Below, in pieces: positions 36,295-45,419 of a DNA stretch of 64,000 nucleotides. Positions within the stretch are counted from its first letter, which is position 1. Every line of letters begins with the position of its first letter. The stretch comes from Mycolicibacterium lutetiense (lineage in GTDB: Bacteria; Actinomycetota; Actinomycetes; Mycobacteriales; Mycobacteriaceae): assembly GCF_017876775.1 (NCBI RefSeq), contig NZ_JAGIOP010000002.1, forward strand, positions 4,216,001 through 4,280,000, written 5' to 3'. Made by a program: the position numbers and the translations under genes. The notes beneath the pieces were generated by a model. It was not told the DNA's origin, did no database searches, and saw only the letters and a program-made list of their open reading frames with translations.

Positions 36295-37510
36295 GTATGC
36301 CTCGCTGACCCGCGACGAACTGGTCAAGCTGGTACCCGAGCTGCTGCTCATGGGGCAGATGATCGACCGCTCCGGGATGGCCTGGTGCATCAGTAATTTC
36401 GGCCGCGAAGAGATGCTGCAGATCGCCATCGAGGAGTGGGCGGGCTCCAGCCCGATCTACACCAGGCGGATGCAGAAGGCGCTCAAGTACGAGGGCGTCG
36501 ACATCATCACCATCTTCAAAGGCCTGCAACTCGACATCGGCGCTCCGCCGCAGTTCATGGATTTCCGTTACACCGTGCACGATCGGTGGCACGGCGAATT
36601 CCACCTCGACCACTGCGGGGCGCTGCTCGACGTGGAGCCGATGGGCGAAGACTACGTGCGCGGCATGTGCCACGACATCGAGGACCCGACCTTCGACGCC
36701 ACCGCGCTGGCCACCAACCCCAAGTGCCAGGTGCGTCCGATCCACCGTCCGCCCCGGACACCGTCCGACCGGCAGCCGCACTGCGCTTGGACAGTGATCA
36801 TCGACGAGTCCTATCCGGACGTCGACGACATCCCGGCACTCGAGGTGATCGGCCGGACCCGGGCTGCCCAAACGGTTCTGGGCCCGGTCGACCCGTCCGA
36901 TGAAGGCGAGTCCGACTACTCGGGGCCGCTGCTGTCCGACTTCGACTTCGCGGCGTTCTCCCATTCCGCGCTGGTCCGGATCGCTGATGAGGTGTGCCTG
37001 CAGATGCACCTGCTCAACCTGTCGTTCATCCTCGCGGTGGGGGCGCGGGCCGGGGCTGACACCGCGCTGGCGACCGATATCTGCACCAAGCAGCTGATCG
37101 GCGTGGCGGGGATCGGCGCCGAGCGTATTCATAAGGCGCTGGACTTGCCCGGCGGCATCGAGGGCGCGGTGCGCGTGCTGGAACTGCACCCGTTGCTCAA
37201 CCCGGCCGCCTACGTCGACGCCGAGTTCGGTCCCGACACGGTGTCCGTGCGTCGGTCGCCTGCGCACGAGGACGGTTCCTGGGTGGCCCTGGTTTCGCCG
37301 GCCGAGACCCGGCCCCTGCAGGCCATCGTCGCCGCCGTCGACCCGCACCTCTCCGTCGAGGTCCTCGGGTCCGACGCTGAGTGGACCGCTCGGGTTATCG
37401 AAACTGAGACTGCAGCAAAGGAATTCGGTGAGGTCGCGGTAGTGAAGTTCAGCGGCGGGGCGGAGTTCGTGTTCGAGCCGCGGAAGTCATTGCCGTTGAC
37501 TGTGCTGTGA
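36284..37510 (+). CDS. Conserved protein of unknown function, last gene of the aldA operon
   Basis: 408 residues, no family assigned with confidence. Residues 98-160 hold a cluster of potential metal or redox ligands: HDRWHGEFHLDHCGALLD (H103, H107, H110, C111), MCHDIED (C129, H130), C148 and H154. The N-terminus is helical, and the C-terminal 60 residues look like a separate beta-rich piece (VAVVKFSGGAEFVFEPRK). The 11-bp overlap with the upstream gene shows operon membership. I do not recall a gene here in M. tuberculosis, where purD follows Rv0771. A zinc-dependent hydrolase is possible but unproved. Confidence 0.75.
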   Translation: MTSRYASLTRDELVKLVPELLLMGQMIDRSGMAWCISNFGREEMLQIAIEEWAGSSPIYTRRMQKALKYEGVDIITIFKGLQLDIGAPPQFMDFRYTVHDRWHGEFHLDHCGALLDVEPMGEDYVRGMCHDIEDPTFDATALATNPKCQVRPIHRPPRTPSDRQPHCAWTVIIDESYPDVDDIPALEVIGRTRAAQTVLGPVDPSDEGESDYSGPLLSDFDFAAFSHSALVRIADEVCLQMHLLNLSFILAVGARAGADTALATDICTKQLIGVAGIGAERIHKALDLPGGIEGAVRVLELHPLLNPAAYVDAEFGPDTVSVRRSPAHEDGSWVALVSPAETRPLQAIVAAVDPHLSVEVLGSDAEWTARVIETETAAKEFGEVAVVKFSGGAEFVFEPRKSLPLTVL

Positions 37511-37526
37511 TTTCGTGGGCGTCCGG

Positions 37527-38012
37527 CTAGGTGGTGTTCATGTTCAGATGGACGAAGCGGACGTTGGGCTCGCGCTCGTCGACGATGACCGTGCGATACA
37601 CCGACTTGCCCTCAGTGTTGCGGTAGCGATCCTGCGCACTGACCACCGACGGAGAGCCCGCCAGATCAGGGCCGGCGATGACCGGTTCGAACGGGGGATA
37701 GACCCGGGTGAGTGACCCGGTGAAATGCGACTCCGTCAGAAGCGTAGGCAGGTCGGTGGATGGCATCTTCAGCACCAGTTGGTAACTGGTGTCCATCGCG
37801 CTGTCGACGTGGGCTTGCAGCACCTCCGCGCCAGGCGGTATCGCGATGCCGCCGAATTCGGTTGCCTGCTTGACCAATTCGGGGCTGGTCGAACTCTCGG
37901 CGTGCGAGCCGAGGGTGCGGCCGACCGGGTCGTCATGTGAGGCGCAGGCAACGGTGACGCCTAGGAAGGCGACGGTAAGCGCGAGGGCGCAACGGCGCCT
38001 CTGGCGTTTCAT
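37527..38012 (-). CDS. Putative lipoprotein, second gene behind the type VII effector
   Basis: 161 residues with a lipoprotein signal: basic MKRQRRRCALALTVAF and a lipobox ending GVTVAC. The mature part is a small soluble domain with strands SYQLVLKMPSTDL and YRTVIVDEREPNVRF. It starts 10 nt after the first lipoprotein gene, so the effector and both lipoproteins look like one transcript. I do not recognise the family. By position it may be an immunity or accessory factor anchored outside the cytoplasmic membrane. Confidence 0.75.
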   Translation of the reverse strand: MKRQRRRCALALTVAFLGVTVACASHDDPVGRTLGSHAESSTSPELVKQATEFGGIAIPPGAEVLQAHVDSAMDTSYQLVLKMPSTDLPTLLTESHFTGSLTRVYPPFEPVIAGPDLAGSPSVVSAQDRYRNTEGKSVYRTVIVDEREPNVRFVHLNMNTT

Positions 38013-38022
38013 TCGATGGCTG

Positions 38023-38484
38023 CTAGCTGGCAGGCAATGTCAGCGTCAGGTAGCCGCCGCCCTCCGGTCGCAGCATCACGTCGGTCGGCCAGGTAACCCG
38101 GAAATTCTCACCGCGTAGGTAATCGCCGCTGATTCCGGCGGCCTTCACCGGTTTTCCGTTGAGTTCGAAGATCAGCAGGCTGGCTTTCGAGTTGTAGAAG
38201 CGGTCCTTGATTACGGGTGCGCCGACAGTCTTTTCGATGAATTCTCGTTCGGAGTTTTCATGGAACAGATGCACCTCGTCCCAATCCCAGCTGGTGAAGT
38301 CGCTGAGTCGACCTGTCTGCTTCTCGTGCAGAAGGCGTTCCAGACCATCGTTGAGCTTCTGGTCGTTGTAATCGATATCCATTGATTGCCTCATCGCCTG
38401 TCTGGCCAGATCACAGCTGGTTAGCGAGAAACACAACAACAACAACACGCAAAGTGCAACGCGTACTGCTGACAAACCGGCCAC
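38023..38484 (-). CDS. Putative lipoprotein directly behind the type VII effector (candidate immunity protein)
   Basis: 153 residues from a GTG at 38484, chosen because GGAGGA lies 7 nt upstream and because the frame then opens with a clean signal: AVRVALCVLLLLCFSLTSC, lipobox SLTSC. The mature domain is acidic and mixed alpha/beta (FTSWDWDEVHLFHENSER, SLLIFELNGKPVKA). It begins only 2 nt after the effector's stop. GC content is visibly lower than in the housekeeping genes. No family recognised; the context suggests immunity to the effector. Confidence 0.78.
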   Translation of the reverse strand: MAGLSAVRVALCVLLLLCFSLTSCDLARQAMRQSMDIDYNDQKLNDGLERLLHEKQTGRLSDFTSWDWDEVHLFHENSEREFIEKTVGAPVIKDRFYNSKASLLIFELNGKPVKAAGISGDYLRGENFRVTWPTDVMLRPEGGGYLTLTLPAS

Positions 38485-38486
38485 AA

Positions 38487-39695
38487 TCAATATCCTCCTG
38501 CTGACGTTCCGTAACCTCCGGGCTGACCGGGGTCGTAAATGCCTCCAGGCCCAGCGCCAGTTGGCGTGGGTGCCTGCCCGGGAATGGTGGACTTGGAGGT
38601 GATGCCTGCGCCGCCTTCTGGAACAGTATTGCTCCAAGCGAGCTTTTCGCCATCGGCGTTTGGCGCTACCACGACGGTATCGCCTTGTCGGACGGCCTGC
38701 TCTACATAGTCGGCGAGTTCTGCAGGGCTAGCGTCGGGATGCGCTTTAGCGATGCTTCTCCCTATCTCGTTGTTGTAGAGGTCCATCGCTTCGGCGGTGG
38801 AGGGATTGTTGGGCAGGCGTTCGTGCGCCGTTGTGAAATCGCGGGTCCAATCCTCGCCGAAGCGTTGGGTCATCAGCGCATTCCAGTACGCATGCCGGAA
38901 TGCATCAGTGTGATTATCGGCCGTGTCGTCCGGATGATGCGGGGGAGGAAACCTCTCGATTGCTTCAGCCTTGGCGGCCTCCGTGAGCTGGTCGAGGTCT
39001 CGCAGTTCGAACAGCGAAAGACGGTCGAGCATTCGTCCCTCGGTTGCGGTGACCTGTTTGGGATCAGTAAATTCGTTGAACGGCCAACCCGGCTCCCAGT
39101 CGAGTTTGCCGTCAGGATCCTCGTCCACCTGGTACTTGCGCTTGAGCTCCTCAAGTGGATCCACCGGTGGCGGATTGCCTTCCGGCAATCCTGCGCCCGC
39201 TTTCTCACCCGCGAGCGCGTCGTACTCCTTGCGGATGTCCTCGATGCGTCGACCGATCTCACCCATCTCTCCGGTCGATTGCGTGATGACGTCGCTGATC
39301 TGGCCGATGCCCTTGCTGGCAAGGATCACCCGCATGATCTCGCCGGTCTTGCCGGGCGGGATCGACGCGCCCATGCCGCTCACCCAGCTCTGGGTTTGCT
39401 CGAGATTCTGCCTACCGGAGCTGACCACCTCGGCTGCCCGGCTGACTTCGGCAGCCATGCGCCGATCGAGATCCGCGAGCTTGCCGTAGACGGCCGCATG
39501 TTCGGCGTTCTTGGCGGCATACGCCTGCGATGCGGTGCCCTGCCAGCGGTCGTCGGGCGCTGCGGACTCGATGGTCGATTGCATCTGGCGGAGCCGCGCG
39601 CTGCCGTCGAACGCGTCGCCGGTCGTGGGCGCACCCTCACCGAAGGTGGTGCGCGCCTGCGACCACGTCGTGTAGAACGCGTCGAGTGCCCCCAT
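38487..39695 (-). CDS. EspA/EspE-like type VII secretion effector with C-terminal toxin-like domain
   Basis: 402 residues. The first 110 match the helical hairpin of EspA/EspE substrates of ESX systems: DDRWQGTASQAYAAKN and YGKLADLDRRM parallel EspA's GWLGSAADKYAGKN and FQELADLDRQL. After a linker, residues about 258-345 form a conserved domain with HTDAFRHAYWNALM, TAHERLPNN and MDLYNNEIGR, resembling the DUF6973 domain often found at the C-terminus of actinobacterial polymorphic toxins (name from memory). His/Asp-rich motifs suggest a hydrolase. The last 40 residues are Gly/Pro-rich. Followed immediately by two lipoprotein genes; no ESX machinery is in the window, so secretion would depend on a system encoded elsewhere. 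Confidence 0.8.
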   Translation of the reverse strand: MGALDAFYTTWSQARTTFGEGAPTTGDAFDGSARLRQMQSTIESAAPDDRWQGTASQAYAAKNAEHAAVYGKLADLDRRMAAEVSRAAEVVSSGRQNLEQTQSWVSGMGASIPPGKTGEIMRVILASKGIGQISDVITQSTGEMGEIGRRIEDIRKEYDALAGEKAGAGLPEGNPPPVDPLEELKRKYQVDEDPDGKLDWEPGWPFNEFTDPKQVTATEGRMLDRLSLFELRDLDQLTEAAKAEAIERFPPPHHPDDTADNHTDAFRHAYWNALMTQRFGEDWTRDFTTAHERLPNNPSTAEAMDLYNNEIGRSIAKAHPDASPAELADYVEQAVRQGDTVVVAPNADGEKLAWSNTVPEGGAGITSKSTIPGQAPTPTGAGPGGIYDPGQPGGYGTSAGGY

Positions 39696-39817
39696 GCTTC
39701 ACCCCCCCGGCTGAGTCGAGGGCTCAAGTCTAAGCCGCGGCAAACGTCCGCCCAGGCGCCAGTTTCCCGCCCTGAGATCACGGCGGATGGTCATCTCCGC
39801 GATCTACAGTCAGCGGG

Positions 39818-40516
39818 GTGGGCGTCTCAACGGTCCGCGCATGTGCCCTGGTGGTGGGTCTGTTCACGGGGTGCACGGTGGCGTGTGCCGGTGGTGCGCC
39901 GGATTCGGTCACGGCGCCGAGGACTCCCATCACCTTGCCGCAGCCCGGTTCAGCGGCGCAGCAACCCGCGCGAGTGCAGCCGGTGGACGAGGCCGCGCTG
40001 GGAGCCAGCTGGCGGCCGGGATGCCCGGTACCGCCCGCCGACCTCCGCCGAATCACCCTGTCCTATCTCGGTTTCGACGGCCGATCGCACCGCGGTGAGC
40101 TGGTGGTACACCGGGATGCCGTCAGCGACGTGATCGGTATCTTCGGGGAGTTGTACTCGGCTCGATTCCCGATCGAGAAGATGCGCACGGTGGACCACTA
40201 TCCGCACGCCGACGACGAGCTGTCCATGGAGGACAACAACACCTCGGCGTTCAATTGCCGGCCGTTGGCGAACGGAGCGTGGTCGTTGCACGCCTACGGC
40301 CGTGCGGTCGACGTCAACCCCCTGATCAACCCGTACATCTCGGCCTCCGGCGACCTGCAGCCGGTCACCGCACGGGCGTACCTGGACCGCACCCGCGCCG
40401 ATCAGGGGATGATCCGCGACGGTGACGTGGTGGTGCGGACGTTCGCCGAGCGTGGCTGGCGGTGGGGTGGGCATTGGCATGACCCGGTCGACTACCAACA
40501 TTTCGAACGACGCTGA
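39818..40516 (+). CDS. Exported M15-family D-alanyl-D-alanine carboxypeptidase-like protein
   Basis: 232 residues from a GTG start. Signal with a possible lipobox (FTGC or TVAC). The M15C zinc site is complete: SLHAYGRAVDVNPL (His, Asp) and GGHWHDPVDYQHFE (third His). Cuts peptidoglycan peptides. It belongs to a different M15 branch from the gene at 18063. Divergent from the type VII effector and convergent with a TetR gene. Confidence 0.88.
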   Translation: MGVSTVRACALVVGLFTGCTVACAGGAPDSVTAPRTPITLPQPGSAAQQPARVQPVDEAALGASWRPGCPVPPADLRRITLSYLGFDGRSHRGELVVHRDAVSDVIGIFGELYSARFPIEKMRTVDHYPHADDELSMEDNNTSAFNCRPLANGAWSLHAYGRAVDVNPLINPYISASGDLQPVTARAYLDRTRADQGMIRDGDVVVRTFAERGWRWGGHWHDPVDYQHFERR

Positions 40517-40530
40517 CGTGCCGAACCCGG

Positions 40531-41160
40531 CTAAAGCCCGGCGGACGGCCTTTCGGACGCCAATTTGCCGGCCACCACGGCCGAGCCGACCCACCGGCGC
40601 AGATAGCTGCGCAGTGCCTCGCCGGTGCGGGGAGGACGCCCAGGGTCGATGACAAAGGACTGGATGATCCGCAGGAGGTGCTCGGCGAGCTCATCGAGGT
40701 CGGCGTCGGTGTAGCCGATCGCTGCCCAGTCGACGTCGAGCATGCGCATCATCGTCCGGGCAAAGTCGACCGCCACGTCCGAGGTCACCCCTTCGGTGTG
40801 CGCGGGTGAGCGTCCGGGAGCGACGAGCAAACCGATGTGTTTGTCCTCGGGCAGCCACTCCAGGGCGACGGCAATGGCCTCGGTGACGGCCTCCACCGGA
40901 TCGGTCGTGCCCTTGAGATGGGCGGCCACGCGGTGCTGGAAATCGCTGGCCGCCTGCACCGCGGACGCCACCAGTAGGGCCTCGGTGCTCGGGAAATAGC
41001 GGTAGACGGTCTGGCGGGTCACGCCGAGGGTGCGTGCCACGTCGGCGATGGAGAAGTCGGCGCCGCGCTCATCGATGGCGTTGCCCGCAGCGACGAGGAT
41101 GCGGGCAATCGCTTCCTCGTCGCTGGCCGGCGCCGAGCCGGACCACCCGTGCGTTCGCAT
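40531..41160 (-). CDS. TetR-family regulator downstream of a CYP125-like gene
   Basis: 209 residues. HTH region FSIADVARTLGVTRQTVYRYF at about 36-56, then STEALLVASA; C-terminal ligand-binding domain. It lies 26 nt behind the P450 gene on the same strand, likely co-transcribed and thus self-limiting. A palindrome CATACAC-N11-GTGTATG in the P450/purD intergenic region is the best candidate operator. Confidence 0.9.
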   Translation of the reverse strand: MRTHGWSGSAPASDEEAIARILVAAGNAIDERGADFSIADVARTLGVTRQTVYRYFPSTEALLVASAVQAASDFQHRVAAHLKGTTDPVEAVTEAIAVALEWLPEDKHIGLLVAPGRSPAHTEGVTSDVAVDFARTMMRMLDVDWAAIGYTDADLDELAEHLLRIIQSFVIDPGRPPRTGEALRSYLRRWVGSAVVAGKLASERPSAGL

Positions 41161-41186
41161 GGGCGAATCCTAAAACAAACAGCTGA

Positions 41187-42431
41187 TCACCCGCGGTAGG
41201 AGACCGGCAGGTCTTTGACGCCGTTGATCCAACCGGACCGGAGGCGTTGTGGCTCACCCAGTTTGGTGATGTCAGGGATCTGATCTGCGATCTCGTTGAA
41301 CATCAGTTTGATCTCCATCCGCGCCAGGTTGGCGCCGATGCAGAAGTGCGCGCCGTTGCCGCCGAAGGCCAGGTGTGGGTTGGGGTTGCGCAGGATGTTG
41401 AACTCGAACGGTGACTCGAAGACCTCTTCGTCATAGTTGGCCGAGCTGTAGAACAGGCCGACGCGCTGCCCGGCCTTCACGGTGACATCGCCGACCCGGA
41501 TGTCGGCCAGGGCGGTCCGCTGGAAGCAGTGCACCGGCGTGGCCCAGCGGATGATCTCGTCGACCGCGGTGTCCGGGCGTTCGCGCTTGAAAAGCTCCCA
41601 CTGGTCCGGGTTTTCGAGGAAGGCGTTCATCCCGTGGGTCATGGCATTGCGGGTGGTCTCGTTGCCCGCGACGGCCAGCAGGATCACGAAGAACGCGAAC
41701 TCGACGTCGGTAATGCCTCCACCGTCTGTGCCTTCCAAATCGGCCTGCACCAGACGGGTCACGATGTCATCGGCCGGGCATTGCCGCCGCTGCTCGGCCA
41801 TGGTGTAGGCGTAGCCCATCAACTCCGCGTTGGCGATCGTCGGATCGGCGTCGAAATCCGGATCGTCGGTGTTGATGATGGCGTTGGACCAGTTGAACAC
41901 CTTCTCCCGGTCTTCCTCGGGAACGCCGATCAGGTCGGCGATGGCCAGCAGCGGCAGGCCCACCGCGACGTCGTCGACAAAATTGCCGGTGTCTTTCTGC
42001 GCGGCCTTGGCCACGATGTCGCGGGCCGCCACGGCCAGCTTCTCTTCGAGTGCCGCGACCGACCGTGGGGTGAACAGGCGGGACACCAGCTTGCGCAACC
42101 GGGTGTGTTCGGGTGCGTCATGGTTGATCAGCAGGGCCTTGGTCAGGTCGAGTTGCTCGGCGGTGACGCTGTCGGGCAGCCGCATGACCGCGCCCTTGGC
42201 GTTGGTGGACCACAGGTCGCCGCCGTTGCGGGAGATGGCCTTGATGTCCTCGTGGCGGGTGATCACCCAGTAACCGCCGTCGTCGAAGATCGATTCGCCC
42301 TGCTCGTTCCACCAGACCGGTGCGGTCCTGCGCAGTTGGGCGAATTCGTCGACGGGGATTCCGCGGAGTAGGACATCGGGATCGGTGAAGTCATAGCCCG
42401 CGCCGAACGGGCAGGCACTCATGGTGGTCAA
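41187..42431 (-). CDS. Cytochrome P450, CYP125/CYP142-like
   Basis: 414 residues. Strong resemblance to the cholesterol C26/C27-hydroxylase CYP125: GYDFTDPDVL, TAPVWWNEQ, AVAGNETTRNAMTHGMNAF, EIIRWATPVHCFQRTA, haem loop FGGNGAHFCIGANLARME and C-terminal RLRSGWINGVKDLPV. The substrate is therefore probably a steroid or branched lipid side chain. Start uncertain: TTG 42431 is well placed after AAGGAG, ATG 42422 (MSACPFGAGYDF) is too far from it. M. tuberculosis has no P450 at this position beside purD. Confidence 0.92.
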   Translation of the reverse strand: MTTMSACPFGAGYDFTDPDVLLRGIPVDEFAQLRRTAPVWWNEQGESIFDDGGYWVITRHEDIKAISRNGGDLWSTNAKGAVMRLPDSVTAEQLDLTKALLINHDAPEHTRLRKLVSRLFTPRSVAALEEKLAVAARDIVAKAAQKDTGNFVDDVAVGLPLLAIADLIGVPEEDREKVFNWSNAIINTDDPDFDADPTIANAELMGYAYTMAEQRRQCPADDIVTRLVQADLEGTDGGGITDVEFAFFVILLAVAGNETTRNAMTHGMNAFLENPDQWELFKRERPDTAVDEIIRWATPVHCFQRTALADIRVGDVTVKAGQRVGLFYSSANYDEEVFESPFEFNILRNPNPHLAFGGNGAHFCIGANLARMEIKLMFNEIADQIPDITKLGEPQRLRSGWINGVKDLPVSYRG

Positions 42432-42478
42432 GCCGGGTCATCTCCTTGTGTGACGGCGAGCACATTCCTTGGTTCGAC

Positions 42479-42503
42479 CATACACCGTGGCGTCAAGTGT
42501 ATG
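42479..42503. promoter_or_regulatory. Inverted repeat between the CYP125-like gene and purD
   Basis: CATACAC, 11 bp, GTGTATG. It lies 48-72 nt upstream of the P450 start and 29-53 nt before purD. Read on the minus strand it contains TTGACG. A TetR-type operator controlling the P450-tetR unit is plausible. Confidence 0.5.
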
Positions 42504-42531
42504 CCCGTAAGTTTCCGGCTACGCTACGACC

Positions 42532-43800
42532 GTGCGCGTCCTTGTTGTCGGATCCGGTGCCCGTGAACACGCCCTGCTGCTGGCCCTGCGCCGCGACCCG
42601 CAGGTCGACGAGTTGGCGGTGGCCCCGGGCAACGCCGGGACCCGATCCATTGCCGATCAGTACGACGTCGACATCACCTCCGCCGAGGCCGTGGTGGCGT
42701 TGGCTCGGCGCCTCGGCAGCGACCTGGTGGTGATCGGCCCCGAGGTTCCGTTGGTGCTCGGCGTGGCCGACGCCGTGCGGGCCGCCGGGATCGCCTGCTT
42801 CGGCGCGAGCAAGGACGCCTCCCGCATCGAGGGCTCCAAGGCATTCGCCAAGGACGTCATGGCCGCGGCCGGGGTGCGCACCGCGGGCAGCGAGATCGTC
42901 GACAACCCGGCCCACCTCGACGCCGCGCTGGATCGCTTCGGTCCGCCCGCCGGTCAGGCCGCCTGGGTGGTCAAGGACGACGGCCTGGCCGCAGGCAAGG
43001 GCGTGGTGGTCAGCGCCGATCGCGACGCCGCCCGGGCGCATGCCGCCAGCCTGCTCGACTCGGGGCACCCGGTGCTGCTGGAGTCGTTCCTGGACGGCCC
43101 CGAGGTATCGCTGTTCTGTGTCGTCGACGGCGCCACCGTGGTTCCGCTGCTGCCCGCCCAGGACTTCAAGCGAGTCGGCGACGGGGACACCGGACCGAAC
43201 ACCGGTGGCATGGGCGCCTACGCTCCACTGCCTTGGCTGCCGGAATCGGTCAAAACCCAGATTGTCGACGAGGTCGTGAAACCTGTTGCGGCAGAACTGG
43301 TTGCCCGGGGCAGCTCGTTCTCGGGCCTGCTCTACGCCGGCCTGGCGATGACCTCGAACGGCCCGGCCGTGGTGGAGTTCAACTGCCGCTTCGGTGATCC
43401 GGAGACGCAATCGGTTCTGGCCCTGCTGGATTCGCCGCTGGGGCAGCTGCTGAACGCCGCGGCCACCGGCGAGCTCGCCTCCTTCGGCGACCTGCAGTGG
43501 CAGGACGGCTACGCCGTCACCGTGGTGGTGGCCGCGGAGAACTACCCGGGCCGGCCGCGCGTCGGCGACGTCATCCACGGATCGGAAGCCGACGGTGTGC
43601 TGCACGCCGGCACCGCGCGCCGCGAGGACGGCGCGGTGGTGTCCTCGGGTGGCCGGGTGCTTTCGGTGGTCGGCACCGGAACAGACCTGCCCGCCGCACG
43701 CGATGCGGCATACGCGCTCGCCAAGTCGATCCGCTTGCCGGGCAGCCACTTCCGTGGCGACATCGGCCTCGCCGCCGCCGAGGGGCACATCAGTATTTAG
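42532..43800 (+). CDS. purD: Phosphoribosylamine-glycine ligase (GAR synthetase)
   Basis: 422 residues, GTG start [16 protein letters not shown]. Joins glycine to phosphoribosylamine with ATP, the second step of IMP synthesis. ATP-grasp landmarks: [43 protein letters not shown] and the PurD signature [13 protein letters not shown]. Corresponds to Rv0772. First of five purine genes spread over 21 kb here. Confidence 0.98.
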   Translation: MRVLVVGSGAREHALLLALRRDPQVDELAVAPGNAGTRSIADQYDVDITSAEAVVALARRLGSDLVVIGPEVPLVLGVADAVRAAGIACFGASKDASRIEGSKAFAKDVMAAAGVRTAGSEIVDNPAHLDAALDRFGPPAGQAAWVVKDDGLAAGKGVVVSADRDAARAHAASLLDSGHPVLLESFLDGPEVSLFCVVDGATVVPLLPAQDFKRVGDGDTGPNTGGMGAYAPLPWLPESVKTQIVDEVVKPVAAELVARGSSFSGLLYAGLAMTSNGPAVVEFNCRFGDPETQSVLALLDSPLGQLLNAAATGELASFGDLQWQDGYAVTVVVAAENYPGRPRVGDVIHGSEADGVLHAGTARREDGAVVSSGGRVLSVVGTGTDLPAARDAAYALAKSIRLPGSHFRGDIGLAAAEGHISI

Positions 43801-43812
43801 CGCCCACCGGGG

Positions 43813-44637
43813 TCAGGCGACCAACAGCGGGGCCATCCAGGAGATCTCGGCGGGCAGCTGCGAACTCCAGAAGCTGCCGTCGTGCCCACCGGGGGAGAAG
43901 CCGCCGGCCGGGGGATTGGGCAGTTCAGAGATGAACTGTTTGGTGGCCGAATAGAACGGATCACTGTTGCCGCAATCGATCCGGATCGGAATCGATCCCA
44001 ACGCGGGCTGGCCCCAGACGCTGTTGGCGGCGTAATCCGAGGCGCTGTCGAAGGCTCCGGGCGCTGCGGCACCCGGGGACGTCCACAGCGCGGGGCTGAC
44101 CGCACAGATCGCGGCGGTGCGCGCCGGCCCGAGTCGCGAACCCAGCAGCAGTGCGCCGTAACCGCCCATCGACCAGCCCAGGAAGCCCACCCGCGAGGTG
44201 TCCAGGCCCTGATCGCCGAGCATCGGGATCAGCTCGCCGAGCACCATTGCGCCCGAGTCCTCACCGGATGCACGTTTGTGCCAATAACTTCCGCCACCGT
44301 CGACGGCGACCACCGCGAACGGGGGCAGCCCGGCGGCCACGGCCTCGGCCAGTCCCTGCTCGACTCCACCGGCCATCACGCCGGCGGCGTCCTGTCCTTT
44401 GCCGTGCAGGGCGATGACCGGACGGAGTTTGCCGGTTTGGCCGGGCGGGCGCGCGATGGCCCAACTGGTGTTCGTTCCGCCGCGTGCGGCCGAGCTGAAC
44501 GAGCCGCTCGACATCGTGGGCGCTGCGACGGGGCTGGCCACCGAACCCGGGGCGGAGGCGAGGGCAACAGCGCCGGCGGCGCCGGCGGCCGCACCGACGC
44601 CGAGGCGCAGGACGGCGCGACGGCTCAAGTTGGGCAT
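43813..44637 (-). CDS. Tat-exported alpha/beta-hydrolase esterase (Rv0774c-like)
   Basis: 274 residues from MPNLSRRAVLRLGVG, whose SRRAVLRL is a twin-arginine signal; starts at 44646 or 44670 would only lengthen the n-region. Esterase fold: ALHGKGQDA near the oxyanion strand, nucleophile in GWSMGGYGALLLG, late His in FSPGGHDGSFW. Related to antigen-85/esterase-D-like proteins; the M. tuberculosis relative is a lipid-active surface esterase. Convergent with purD. Confidence 0.92.
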   Translation of the reverse strand: MPNLSRRAVLRLGVGAAAGAAGAVALASAPGSVASPVAAPTMSSGSFSSAARGGTNTSWAIARPPGQTGKLRPVIALHGKGQDAAGVMAGGVEQGLAEAVAAGLPPFAVVAVDGGGSYWHKRASGEDSGAMVLGELIPMLGDQGLDTSRVGFLGWSMGGYGALLLGSRLGPARTAAICAVSPALWTSPGAAAPGAFDSASDYAANSVWGQPALGSIPIRIDCGNSDPFYSATKQFISELPNPPAGGFSPGGHDGSFWSSQLPAEISWMAPLLVA

Positions 44638-44772
44638 GCGGGCCATCTTGCCATCGCCCGACAAAGGCATTGGTCAGTGGCATTCTGGCGGCATTGCCGA
44701 CCCGCCAGCAAAACCTGAGTAAAGCCTGATGATTGACCGAAAGACTCATGTGGAGGGGGGTCGACTGGCACG

Positions 44773-45402
44773 ATGCTAAAGGTGACGGCAGCGGTCACCC
44801 CTAAGGGGGAGCGTCGGCGGTACGCCCTCGTCAGGGCGGCCGCTGAATTGCTCTGTGAGGGCGGTTTCGACGCCGTCCGGCACCGTGCCGTGGCGCGTCG
44901 GGCGGGCCTCCCGCTGGCCTCGACGACGTACTACTTCTCTTCACTGGACGACCTCATCGCGAAGGCTGTCGAATACATCGGGACCCAGGAAGCCGAACAA
45001 CTCACCGCCGGCGTAGCTGCGCTCTCGCGGCGCCGCCGCGGTGCCGAATCGACCGCAGACGTCCTTGTCGATTTGTTGCTCGGCGAATCTCCGGAACGGC
45101 GCGGCACCGAGGAGTTGATCTCGCGCTACGAGCGCTACATCGCGTGCGCCCGCCAACCCGGCTTGCGCGACATCCAGCGCCGCATCCTGCAACAGCGCAC
45201 CGACGCTGTCGTCGAGGTGGTGGAACGCTCGGGCCGCTCGGTGCGGTCCGAACTGCTCACCGCCCTGGTGTGTGCCGTCGACGGAGCAGTTGTGGCATCG
45301 TTGGGCGACGAAGGGGAGGGGCCCAGGGCAAACGCCAGGGCCACACTGATCGACGTCATCGACGTGTTGGCGCCCGTCGACGAGCGGGTGGTACGCGTCT
45401 GA
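44773..45402 (+). CDS. TetR-family regulator (Rv0775-like)
   Basis: 209 residues. HTH around FDAVRHRAVARRAGLPLAST, then TYYFSSLDDL; basic N-terminus. It lies between the divergent esterase and the permease gene 17 nt downstream, so it probably controls the permease and possibly the esterase. Upstream, GGCATT occurs three times at about 44678-44704. Confidence 0.92.
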   Translation: MLKVTAAVTPKGERRRYALVRAAAELLCEGGFDAVRHRAVARRAGLPLASTTYYFSSLDDLIAKAVEYIGTQEAEQLTAGVAALSRRRRGAESTADVLVDLLLGESPERRGTEELISRYERYIACARQPGLRDIQRRILQQRTDAVVEVVERSGRSVRSELLTALVCAVDGAVVASLGDEGEGPRANARATLIDVIDVLAPVDERVVRV

Positions 45403-45419
45403 CCGGTGAAGGAGGGGGA

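Noticed and set aside
42493..43788. 431-codon minus-strand reading frame over purD
   Set aside because: Antisense shadow of a fully conserved purD gene; typical of GC-rich codon bias.
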